From: Arthrobacter sp. E3
Lineage (GTDB): Bacteria > Actinomycetota > Actinomycetes > Actinomycetales > Micrococcaceae
Reading direction: 5' to 3'
NCBI RefSeq assembly: GCF_017353415.1
Contig: NZ_JAFMPX010000001.1
Location: 124,001-188,000, forward strand
DNA: 64,000 nt
A program made the position numbers and the translations under genes. Below the pieces are notes generated by a model, which saw only the letters and a program-made list of their open reading frames with translations, was not told the DNA's origin and made no database searches. Shown piece after piece: positions 42,030 to 49,051 of this stretch (positions are counted from its first letter, which is position 1; each line of letters begins with the position of its first letter).

Positions 42030-43322
42030 TCACTGCTCCTTGAGCTCAACTACGTAGTCTGTCACCGGGGGCGCCGCGGGAACTGCAGCGGAATCTTCAA
42101 TGTACCGCTTGGCGTTGATCATCACCGCTCCGGTCAGCATCACCAACAGACAGGCCCCCAACGTGGCGAAGGACGCGGTCCAGGAACCGGTGACATCATG
42201 CAAGGTGCCAAAGAACAACGGGGCAATACCGGCCCCCGCGTAGCCCAGGCCCTGGCTGAACCCGGACAACACCGCGGATCCATGCGTGGTGCGCGAGCGC
42301 AGATTCACCATGAGCAGGGCCATGGCGAACGTGCCTTGGCCGAGCCCCGCAAACGTCACCCACAGCCAGGTGCCGTCCAGCGGGGCCAGGTACAGGCCAA
42401 GGTGCCCGGTAGCCCAGAATACGGCAAAAACACACACGGCGATGATGGGATTCTTCAGCCGTGGCACCCACAAAGGCACAAGCAGGCTCACCGGCAGTCC
42501 CAGAATGGCAAAGTACGCCAGCGCCGACCCTGCCGCCGCAGTATCGACGCCCTCTCCCGAAAGGTAGGGAGGCAGCCACGTGAAATACACGTACGTTTGC
42601 GCCGAGTTGCCGGCGAGGAAGATCGCCAATCCCCACGCCACGGGTGAGCGCCAGGGCCGCAGTTTCGGCGTTGTACCCTGCCCCACTGCCTGTCCGGGGT
42701 GGGGCGCCTGCCCGGTGAGGTGGCCGACGTCGTTCTTCTGGCTGCGGTCACGCAGGAATTGCATGATCCACGGCAGCAGGACGAGCAAACTGACAGACGC
42801 CCACATGCCCATCGAAACGCGCCAATTGGTGGCCTCTGCGACCGGCACAGCAAGCTGCGGGCTGATGGCTGTGCCCACCGCAAGGAGCGTGACGTACCCG
42901 GCGGTCACCAGGCCCACGCGGTCGGGGAAGTACTTTTTCACGAGCGGTGGAAGCACCACGTTGCCGATCCCGTACCCGGCCATGATGACGGCGGTCAACC
43001 CCAGAAAGGGCCAGACTTGGTCGGTGGTGACACGGAGCAGCTGCCCCACCAGAGCCAGCACGACGGCGGCCACCAGCACCTTTTCGAGGCTGAAGCGGCG
43101 AATCAGTACGGGGGTCAGGAGCCCAAAAATGGCAAACACGAGCGGCGGGAGCATGGCTAGCAGCCCAATGGTGTTGGCGTCGAAGCCAAGTTCGCCGCGC
43201 AGTTCGTTCAGCAGCGGTGGAACCACAGACACGGCTGAGCGCAAACTCACGGCCATGACCAGGATGCCCAGCAGCGCCCCAATGCGGCCGGTCCATGGTC
43301 TTTTTGCTAAGTAGATGCTCAC
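42030..43322 (-). CDS. MFS transporter, CynX/NimT-like
   Basis: The 430-residue polytopic protein with about 12 helices begins ILVMAVSLRSAVSVVPPLLNELRGELG, the hallmark of the cyanate/2-nitroimidazole transporter (CynX/NimT) subfamily, and contains AGYGIGNVVLPPLVKKYFPDR. GTG 43322 has TAATGT 6 nt upstream on the minus strand, suggesting leaderless translation. It is co-transcribed with the 2-hydroxyacid dehydrogenase, so it may import or export that enzyme's substrate (inference). Confidence 0.88.
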   Translation of the reverse strand: MSIYLAKRPWTGRIGALLGILVMAVSLRSAVSVVPPLLNELRGELGFDANTIGLLAMLPPLVFAIFGLLTPVLIRRFSLEKVLVAAVVLALVGQLLRVTTDQVWPFLGLTAVIMAGYGIGNVVLPPLVKKYFPDRVGLVTAGYVTLLAVGTAISPQLAVPVAEATNWRVSMGMWASVSLLVLLPWIMQFLRDRSQKNDVGHLTGQAPHPGQAVGQGTTPKLRPWRSPVAWGLAIFLAGNSAQTYVYFTWLPPYLSGEGVDTAAAGSALAYFAILGLPVSLLVPLWVPRLKNPIIAVCVFAVFWATGHLGLYLAPLDGTWLWVTFAGLGQGTFAMALLMVNLRSRTTHGSAVLSGFSQGLGYAGAGIAPLFFGTLHDVTGSWTASFATLGACLLVMLTGAVMINAKRYIEDSAAVPAAPPVTDYVVELKEQ

Positions 43323-43408
43323 TGTTCAACATTAGCGAACGTAGGGTGGTTGCCTTGACGCTGTAATTTCCAGCCCTTGGGGCCCGCTGACGGGGCAGCA
43401 TACTTTCT

Positions 43409-43420
43409 GCACGATCGTGC
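43409..43420. promoter_or_regulatory. Palindrome in the hipB promoter region
   Basis: GCACGATCGTGC is a perfect 12-bp palindrome about 22 bp upstream of TAAGAT (43442-43447), the likely -10 of hipBA. It overlaps the expected -35 position, so it could be a HipB operator. Confidence 0.45.
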
Positions 43421-43512
43421 CGAAATTGCAGCCGACGGGCATAAGATGGAGCCACGCAGCACCCCTGCTGCCCTTCAAGAAGTTACTGTAAGCTCCGCGG
43501 AAGGCAAAAGCC

Positions 43513-43719
43513 ATGAACGTTGCCGAACTGGGTGCCATACTGCGATCGCGCCGCAAGACGCTCAACCTTACACAGAGCGAAACGGCGGACCTGGCCGACA
43601 TTTCCACCCGCGTCCTGAGCGACTTGGAAAATGGGCGGGAAACGGTGCGCTTGGACATCCTGACAGCCGTAGCCACTGCCTTGGGCATGAGTTTGAGTTT
43701 GAAAGTCAAAGGGTCGTGA
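43513..43719 (+). CDS. hipB: HipB-like antitoxin (XRE HTH)
   Basis: A 68-residue Cro/CI-type HTH protein: LGAILRSRRKTLNLTQSETADLADIS with recognition helix STRVLSDLENGRETVRLDIL, ending at LSLKVKGS. It would bind its own promoter and neutralise HipA. ATG 43513 is preceded by GGAAGG at 8 nt. Its stop overlaps the HipA GTG in a GTGA arrangement, the standard coupled order. Confidence 0.9.
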   Translation: MNVAELGAILRSRRKTLNLTQSETADLADISTRVLSDLENGRETVRLDILTAVATALGMSLSLKVKGS

Positions 43720-44978
43720 AGGATTTCGCCCAGGCGAAGTCGATAGCCCAGGCCGTGATCTACAAGAAGGGCCGTGCGGCTGCGACGCTGACCCGCCATC
43801 CCAGTTTGGGTGTCATTTTTACATATCTGCCCGGCTACCTCAGTGGCGGCGGCCCCGCCATAGCCTCCACGTTGCCCACCCTCGATGTTCCCGTCACGCT
43901 GGGCCACGGCGGTGTACCGGCATTTTTCTCCGGCCTGCTCCCGGAAGGCGAGCGGCTGGCCAAGCTGCGGTGGGCTGCAAAAACCACCATCACCGACGAA
44001 TTCTCACTGCTGCTGGCCGCCGGTGAAAACCCTGTGGGCGACGTCCAGATCGTCCCAGCCGGAGAGAAGCCGCAGGCCCTGCCCCCCATGTTGGCCATCG
44101 CCAAAACCGTGAACAGCGTCAACTTTTTCGACTATGCAACCATCCCCGGCCCCGTGGACCCTTCAGCGCTGGCCGGCTTGCAGGACAAGGTCACCGCCTC
44201 CTACCGCCACGACAAGGATCCCACCCGTGCCTACATCCTCAAGTTCAACGACGCCAGCCACGCGCGGCAGGTTGAAGCGGAGTTCCTGCTGGTGAACAAG
44301 GCCCGGGCCCTATCCATCCCAGTGGCGCAATCACGTTTGGTGCACGACGCCGCAGGCCACGCAGGGCTGCTCGTCTCACGGTTTGACCGGTCCCCCACCG
44401 GGCCGTTGGCAGTTGAGGATTGCGCCCAGTTGATGGGTCTGGGGCCCGCCCGCAAATATTCCGTCCCCAGTGAAGCAGTGGCTGCTGCGGCCATCAACAT
44501 TTGCTCGGCGAAGGCACTGGCCGCCCGTAACATCTACCTGCAATTTCTTTTCGCCTGGTTGACGGGCAACGGAAACCTGCATGCCAAGAACATTTCAGTG
44601 GTTCAACAGCCCAACGGCGAATGGCTCGTGGCCCCGGCCTACGATCTCCAGTGCACGCTTGCAACAGAGATTGAACAGGGGTTTGCCGCCGGTGTGCCCG
44701 GTGGCATCGTGACCGATCTTCCCGACGGAGATCCCTCACGTGACCCGGGCATGGCACTTCCGGTGGGTGGCAGTGCCGGCAGCCGAACAGGCCTTATCCG
44801 CAACGACTGGCTGCGCTTTGGCCGGGATCTGCACATTCCTGAACGGCTTGTCACCAAATGCATCGACAAGGCTCTTTCTGCTTCTGCCATAACCGCGGCG
44901 GAACTGCCGTTTGAGCGCCACGTCAGCGCCGCCGTCGTCCGTGTTTTGCGGCTTCGCCGTGCCGCCATGCAACGGTGA
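43716..44978 (+). CDS. hipA: HipA-like kinase with catalytic Asp replaced by Asn
   Basis: HipA kinases phosphorylate glutamyl-tRNA synthetase or similar targets and promote persistence. The 420-residue product, started at GTG 43716 overlapping the HipB stop, has the N-terminal couple-hipA domain (FFSGLLPEGERLAKLR, LLAAGENPVGDVQIVP) and the kinase domain (AYILKFND, VEAEFLLVNKARAL, HAGLLVSRFDR). The catalytic loop reads GNGNLHAKN; the second Asn (residue 287, codon AAC at 44574) occupies the position of Asp309 of E. coli HipA (GATDGHAKN). The metal-binding YDL motif is intact. It may therefore be an inactive kinase, a domesticated regulator, or a sequencing artefact. Confidence 0.88.
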   Translation: MKDFAQAKSIAQAVIYKKGRAAATLTRHPSLGVIFTYLPGYLSGGGPAIASTLPTLDVPVTLGHGGVPAFFSGLLPEGERLAKLRWAAKTTITDEFSLLLAAGENPVGDVQIVPAGEKPQALPPMLAIAKTVNSVNFFDYATIPGPVDPSALAGLQDKVTASYRHDKDPTRAYILKFNDASHARQVEAEFLLVNKARALSIPVAQSRLVHDAAGHAGLLVSRFDRSPTGPLAVEDCAQLMGLGPARKYSVPSEAVAAAAINICSAKALAARNIYLQFLFAWLTGNGNLHAKNISVVQQPNGEWLVAPAYDLQCTLATEIEQGFAAGVPGGIVTDLPDGDPSRDPGMALPVGGSAGSRTGLIRNDWLRFGRDLHIPERLVTKCIDKALSASAITAAELPFERHVSAAVVRVLRLRRAAMQR

Positions 44979-45036
44979 CCCGCGCACAAAAAGGGCATAA
45001 GTACTTTTACTGACGTAATGACGCTAAAATGGCCGT

Positions 45037-45663
45037 ATGCCACGAATAGCCGCCCCAACCAACGCGGCGCAGCGCGAGCAGACGCAGCGCAAAATCCTCA
45101 ACGCCTTTGGTGAACTTTTGTTCACCCACGGCCTGCCCGGCCTGACCATGACAGACGTTGCCCGCACGGCAGGCGTGGGCAGAACCGCCGTCTACAATTA
45201 TTTTGCCGACCTGGAACAGCTTCTGGTGGCCTATGCGCTGGATGAAACCGGCAAATTTGTCACGGACCTGAAGGCCAAGCTCGGCGGCTTGGAGAATCCG
45301 GTGGACCGGCTCTCCGTGTATGTGCGTGCCCAGCTGGAAGACCTCACCCGCCGCCACCTGCCACCCGGGCCTGCCATGCGGTCGGTGCTATCCAGTGAGT
45401 CGTTCTCGAAGTTGGGCGTCCACGTGGGCGAACTCAATTCGCTGCTGATGGGCATTCTGCGCGACGGCATGGATCAGCGTTTCCTGCCCGAGGCGGATGT
45501 GGAGGGGCTTGTTCAGCTCATTCACGGCTCATTGACGGCGAGCGCTTCACGGCGCAATACAGACATCCCGGACGAGGAACACATTGCCGCGGCCGTCAGA
45601 TTCATTCAAGCCGGTGTGGGTGCGTCCTTTGATGCCGAAGGTCGTCCGGTCGCCCGCAACTAG
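45037..45663 (+). CDS. TetR-family transcriptional regulator
   Basis: The 208-residue protein has an N-terminal HTH (TMTDVARTAGVGRTAVYNYFADLEQLLVAY is its core; AVYNYF is the usual signature) and a ligand-binding C-terminal domain with LPPGPAMRSVLSSESF. ATG 45037 has no ribosome site; TAAAAT at 45025-45030 lies 6 nt before it, so the mRNA is probably leaderless. The promoter contains TTAC-TGAC-GTAA (45007-45018) and two TGACG repeats, possible autoregulatory sites. No adjacent divergent target; the ligand is unknown. Confidence 0.9.
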   Translation: MPRIAAPTNAAQREQTQRKILNAFGELLFTHGLPGLTMTDVARTAGVGRTAVYNYFADLEQLLVAYALDETGKFVTDLKAKLGGLENPVDRLSVYVRAQLEDLTRRHLPPGPAMRSVLSSESFSKLGVHVGELNSLLMGILRDGMDQRFLPEADVEGLVQLIHGSLTASASRRNTDIPDEEHIAAAVRFIQAGVGASFDAEGRPVARN

Positions 45664-45702
45664 CTTCAGAGTTTCGCTGCCCCAATCGCGGCAGGCGGGG
45701 CG

Positions 45703-46596
45703 TTACCCCGCGGCAGGCGCTGCTGGCTTTGCAGGCGGGGCTGGGGGCACGGCACTTGGCGGCGGGCTTGGTGGTGGGCTGAGGCGCGGGCAGGAGAGCA
45801 CTCCGGGCTTTGCATCCACCGCTGCGGCGTCGACGAGCCCGCTGAAGCGACTGGTCACTATGACGTCCACCGTGCTGTCTTTTCGGTCATCCTGCACGTA
45901 TTCGGAATTGGCGAAGTTGCGCTGCATGCTCAATGCGGCGCCGTGTCCACCCTTGCCCGAAATAACTATGGTGGGGGCAACATATTCAGTGGCCTGGTTC
46001 GCCACCACACCGATGACAAAGCCGCGCGCTTTCAGCTCCTTCGCCACCTTCCCTGCCTGACCCTCAGTGCTGCCGCCGTTGAAAACGTTGACAGTGACGT
46101 TCTTGTTTGCCGGCAGTTTAAGGGTTTCAACGGGACAGGTCACGGGTGCGGTTGCCGATTTTCCATTTCCGAACTTCAGTTCAAGTTCCCCGCGCTGCAC
46201 CATTCCGGCCAGGACCAGCCCTGCAATCACCAGCGCCAACAACAGCACCAGCACCGCACCGTGTGTGATGCGTCGGCGCACCATGGAGGAATCAAACTCC
46301 GGAGTCTCAGGTTCTGGGAAGGTGGCGGCCAGGCCGCGCTCATCAACAATGTGGCGGCCACGCCACGACGTTCCGTCCTTGTTCTTCTTGCGTCGTTGGC
46401 GCTGATCATAGGCCGCGTCCTTGGCCTGCCTGCGCGCTTCCTTGGCAGCGCGGCGCTTTTGCCGAACCGTCAGCAGCACATCGTCGCCGGGCACCGCGCC
46501 GTCGTACTTGCCCGCACTCGGTTTCACGCCACCGGGTGAAAAAGAGGGTTTCTGCGGGGGAACAGCCGACGACGGTTCCCCCAGCGGCCTAGTCAT
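45703..46596 (-). CDS. LytR C-terminal-domain membrane protein
   Basis: The 297-residue protein has a basic, disordered cytosolic N-terminus (VRQKRRAAKEARRQAKDA), one membrane helix near residues 112-132, and an extracytoplasmic LytR_C domain (VTVNVFNGGSTEGQAGKVAKELKARGFVI is its start; QATEYVAPTIVIS follows), ending in a Pro/Ala-rich tail. LytR_C domains accompany wall-polymer transferases, but no LCP catalytic domain is present, so its role is unclear. It overlaps the upstream gene by 8 nt, indicating an operon. Confidence 0.87.
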   Translation of the reverse strand: MTRPLGEPSSAVPPQKPSFSPGGVKPSAGKYDGAVPGDDVLLTVRQKRRAAKEARRQAKDAAYDQRQRRKKNKDGTSWRGRHIVDERGLAATFPEPETPEFDSSMVRRRITHGAVLVLLLALVIAGLVLAGMVQRGELELKFGNGKSATAPVTCPVETLKLPANKNVTVNVFNGGSTEGQAGKVAKELKARGFVIGVVANQATEYVAPTIVISGKGGHGAALSMQRNFANSEYVQDDRKDSTVDVIVTSRFSGLVDAAAVDAKPGVLSCPRLSPPPSPPPSAVPPAPPAKPAAPAAG

Positions 46597-46888
46597 CCAT
46601 CACCAGAACCCGGGCATGCATGACGCTGCGCTGGTGCAAGGCGGTGCGAACAGCCCTGTGCAATCCGTCTTCCAGATACAGCGTGCCCCGCCATTGCACG
46701 ACGTGTGGAAACAAATCACCAAAAAATGTTGAGTCTTCAGCCAACAGCGCGGCAAGGTCCAGTTGCGCCTTGGTGGTGACCAAGTCCGCAAGCCTGACTT
46801 GGCGCGGCGCAACGCCTGCCCAGTCCTTGGGCGTCACGTAGCCATGGTCCGGGTACGGGCGTTTGTCGCCAATTGCTTTGAAGATCAC
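46589..46888 (-). CDS. Small conserved actinobacterial protein (labelled VapB-like antitoxin in some genomes)
   Basis: The 99-residue protein begins with VIFKAIGDKRPYPDHG and ends with WRGTLYLEDGLHRAVRTALH and VMHARVLVMD. I recall near-identical proteins in Streptomyces and relatives annotated as VapB-family antitoxins, but there is no toxin gene here and the YLEDGLHR segment looks more like a ParB/Srx-type fold. GTG 46888 follows TAGTCT by 6 nt on the minus strand, so it is probably leaderless. The LytR_C gene is next in the operon. Function unknown. Confidence 0.8.
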   Translation of the reverse strand: MIFKAIGDKRPYPDHGYVTPKDWAGVAPRQVRLADLVTTKAQLDLAALLAEDSTFFGDLFPHVVQWRGTLYLEDGLHRAVRTALHQRSVMHARVLVMDD

Positions 46889-47008
46889 TCACTCAGACTA
46901 GGGACTACACGCCGCTATGGGAACTTCCGCCCCCTCTCGCGTAATGGTGTGTTGCCAAATGGTTGCCGAAAATGTCACTTCGGCAGCCAGTGCTGGGAAC
47001 ATGGGTGC

Positions 47009-47896
47009 ATGACACTTTTGCAACCACCCCTGGCCCTGCTGCTCGACGTGGATGGCCCGCTGGCCAGTCCGGTGACCCGCCGCGTATCGCCGGAGATCAT
47101 CGCGAGCTTGATTGAGCTGGTGGACCGCGGCATACCCGTGGTGTTCAACACCGGCCGCTCCGACGCCTTCATCACCGAGCAGCTGATGGTGCCGATGCTC
47201 CAGGCCGGGCTGCCGGAGGGTTCCGTTGTCCACGCTATTTGCGAGAAGGGCGCCGTCTGGTTCAGCTTCACCCAGGACGGCCCCGGCCCCGTGCATGTGG
47301 ACAAGTCCCTGGCCATGCCCACGGCGTTTGGCGATGCCATCAGGGAACTCGTCAGCCGTTCCTACGCCGGGCACATGTTCTTTGACGAGACGAAGCGGGC
47401 CATGGTGTCCGTGGAGCAGCACATTGAGGTGGAGAGCAGCAGCTACTTGGAGCAGCAGTCCAAGTTCGACGCCGATGCGCTGGCTCTGCTGGCTGAGCAC
47501 GACTTAGGTGCGGTGAGGCTTGAGCACCGGGCGCCGGCGTCAACGGGCCGTGTCGACTACCGGGTCGATCCGTCCATCATCTCCACGGACATTGAATCTG
47601 TTCGCCTGGGCAAGGATTTGGGTGCCAGCCGCGCGGTGGAACTGCTTGCCGCACAAGGCATCGTGCCGCAAGCGTGGCGCACGGTGGGTGATTCCCGCAC
47701 CGACTACGCAATGGCCGACTGGCTGCACCACCAAGACCACCCCGTCAAGCATGTGGATGTGCGCCCTGCCGACGGCGTCCCGGACAAGCCCTACCCTGTC
47801 AAGACTGCAGCGGACCTTGAGCTTGGCGATGACTTTGTCAATGATTTTGCTGGGGCAGCGTTCCTGCAGTTCTGGCTCGACGCACTGGAACAGTAG
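47009..47896 (+). CDS. HAD-superfamily hydrolase
   Basis: The 295-residue protein starts LALLLDVDGPLASPVTRRVS, with the nucleophile and acid/base Asp pair of HAD phosphatases (DxDG), then VVFNTGRSD (motif II), and TVGDSRTDYAMADWL (motif IV), so the active site looks complete. The cap between motifs is of the Cof/trehalose-phosphatase type. ATG 47009 is the start; no clear ribosome site. Monocistronic and followed by a strong terminator. The substrate, probably a sugar phosphate, is unknown. Confidence 0.83.
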   Translation: MTLLQPPLALLLDVDGPLASPVTRRVSPEIIASLIELVDRGIPVVFNTGRSDAFITEQLMVPMLQAGLPEGSVVHAICEKGAVWFSFTQDGPGPVHVDKSLAMPTAFGDAIRELVSRSYAGHMFFDETKRAMVSVEQHIEVESSSYLEQQSKFDADALALLAEHDLGAVRLEHRAPASTGRVDYRVDPSIISTDIESVRLGKDLGASRAVELLAAQGIVPQAWRTVGDSRTDYAMADWLHHQDHPVKHVDVRPADGVPDKPYPVKTAADLELGDDFVNDFAGAAFLQFWLDALEQ

Positions 47897-47970
47897 CGGA
47901 AGCTGCCGCGCTGGTGATCGAGCCAGTCCGGGTGATCAAGCCAGTCGAGAACCATCACCGTTTAAGCGAC

Positions 47971-48005
47971 GAAAGGCCCGGAATCTCAACGATTCCGGGC
48001 CTTTC
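47971..48005. terminator. Strong bidirectional terminator between the HAD gene and tRNA-Ser
   Basis: GAAAGGCCCGGAATC and GATTCCGGGCCTTTC form a perfect 15-bp stem around a TCAAC loop, with A/T-rich ends on both sides. It serves the plus-strand HAD gene and the minus-strand tRNA. Confidence 0.85.
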
Positions 48006-48007
48006 AT

Positions 48008-48095
48008 TGGCGGAGGATGGGGGATTTGAACCCCCGAGGGCGTTAACCCAACACGCGTTCCAGGCGTGCGCCATAGGCCGCTAGGCGAATCCTCC
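48008..48095 (-). tRNA. tRNA-Ser (anticodon GGA)
   Basis: The 88-nt gene folds as a class II tRNA: acceptor GGAGGAT pairs with ATCCTCC, anticodon stem CACGC/GCGTG encloses loop CTGGAAC (anticodon GGA at 48061-48059), a variable arm, the T-loop GTTCAAATC, and an encoded 3' CCA (48010-48008). It decodes UCC/UCU. Transcribed leftward toward the terminator at 47971. Confidence 0.95.
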
Positions 48096-48487
48096 AGCTT
48101 GCTGTGCGAAACACGGCAGGTTCAAGAGTACCTGACAAAGTGCCCAACTCACGAATCGAAGGTTGGGGCGGCTAAAAATGACCGCTAACACGGCTGATTC
48201 AGTGCAAGAAATAAGGGCAGTACGACCCCGTTCAAGCCCTACTGCCCTTATTTCCCTATGCGTCCATTGCGGAAGGCAGGCAACGCATCAAGGGTAGGAC
48301 GTGCAATACGTCCCTACAGTGCAGATGGCGGCGCTCCCACTACCTTCTGCACTACGCAGCCAACTTTACAACATTGTCACATTGCTACAGAATTTCAGGA
48401 TCTGCAGGCGTGTCACATTCATTCCGGCTTCCCTTTGCTGCCCGGAATTCAACACCTTAACCAATCACTGCGAAGCTACGATGCGAG
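48096..48487. other. 392-bp intergenic stretch with several hairpins, no gene seen
   Basis: Less GC-rich than its surroundings. It contains the perfect 15-bp inverted repeat GAAATAAGGGCAGTA (48208-48222) / TACTGCCCTTATTTC (48240-48254), which looks like a terminator in either direction; a GTAGG-ACGT / ACGTCCCTAC stem at about 48294-48317; and GTGCAGA / TCTGCAC arms near 48319-48350. A small non-coding RNA ending at the 48208-48254 hairpin is possible. No supported ORF. Confidence 0.4.
48208..48254. terminator. Long perfect hairpin, probable terminator
   Basis: A 15-bp perfect stem with a 17-nt loop, flanked by AAAT and ATTT. On the minus strand it would stop transcription of the small membrane protein gene at 48488-48697. 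Confidence 0.6.
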
Positions 48488-48697
48488 TCAGTGTCCTGCG
48501 CGCATGGCCAAGACTGCCGTAAGGAATCCTGATAGCGCAAAGGTGGCTGCCAAGACCCACAGGAAGAACTGTTGGCCTGCGTGGCGTTGCACTCGCTGGC
48601 TGGTGTTGGTTGAAAACACTTCACCTCGCACCAGTGCCATAACCCCAAACCCAAAGGCCAGCACCCAAAATACCCATTCGAAGACTCCGTACCACAT
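48488..48697 (-). CDS. Small two-helix membrane protein
   Basis: A 69-residue protein with two hydrophobic helices (YGVFEWVFWVLAFGFGVMAL and FFLWVLAATFALSGFLTAVL) joined by a polar loop (NTSQRVQRHAGQQ). I do not recognise a family. ATG 48697 is supported by GGGAG 9 nt upstream on the minus strand, and a terminator-like hairpin lies downstream. It is divergent from the SRP RNA gene. Confidence 0.6.
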   Translation of the reverse strand: MWYGVFEWVFWVLAFGFGVMALVRGEVFSTNTSQRVQRHAGQQFFLWVLAATFALSGFLTAVLAMRAGH

Positions 48698-48887
48698 TCT
48701 CGATCGCTCCCTCGGTGGGCCCGCGTAGCGCAGGGGCGGAAGCGCGGCGGGACCGGCTTGGCAATGGCGTCAATGCCCCTATGTGGCGAACGTACCACCG
48801 TGGGAGGGAAATTGATATGCCTTGCTGTGCGTGGCACCGCGGTTGGCGGATTCGCACCCACCGCCGCTGTCAGGTAAGCTGATTCCC

Positions 48888-48973
48888 GGCCCCTCATGTG
48901 GCGTCACCCTGTGAACTCCCCCAGGACCGGAAGGTAGCAAGGGTAAGCGGGCTCTGGCGGGTGCATGGGGGGT
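48888..48973 (+). ncRNA. ffs: Small signal recognition particle RNA (4.5S type)
   Basis: The conserved apical domain reads GGACCGGAAGGTAGCAAGGG, the Ffh-binding loop with GGAAGG and AGCA. The 5' CCCCTCATG pairs with the 3' CATGGGGGG to make one long hairpin. Position just upstream of dnaX is the conserved actinobacterial location. The T-rich TCTTTATTT after it probably ends the transcript. Ends are approximate. Confidence 0.88.
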
Positions 48974-49051
48974 CTTTATTTATCCCCAGATATGCCGGAT
49001 TTGCAGCATCGAAGCGGCAATTTGTCAGGCGGATTAGATAGGGTTTGAACT

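Noticed and set aside
43377-43715. N-terminal extension of the HipA frame through hipB
   Set aside because: It overlaps hipB in another frame; GTG 43716 with the GTGA overlap is the expected arrangement.
48008-48095. tRNA-Ser as an integration site for a mobile element
   Set aside because: No integrase gene and no visible duplication of the tRNA 3' end on either side.
48258-48728. 156-codon plus-strand frame across the gap after tRNA-Ser
   Set aside because: It overlaps the better supported two-helix gene on the minus strand and has no recognisable motif or ribosome site.
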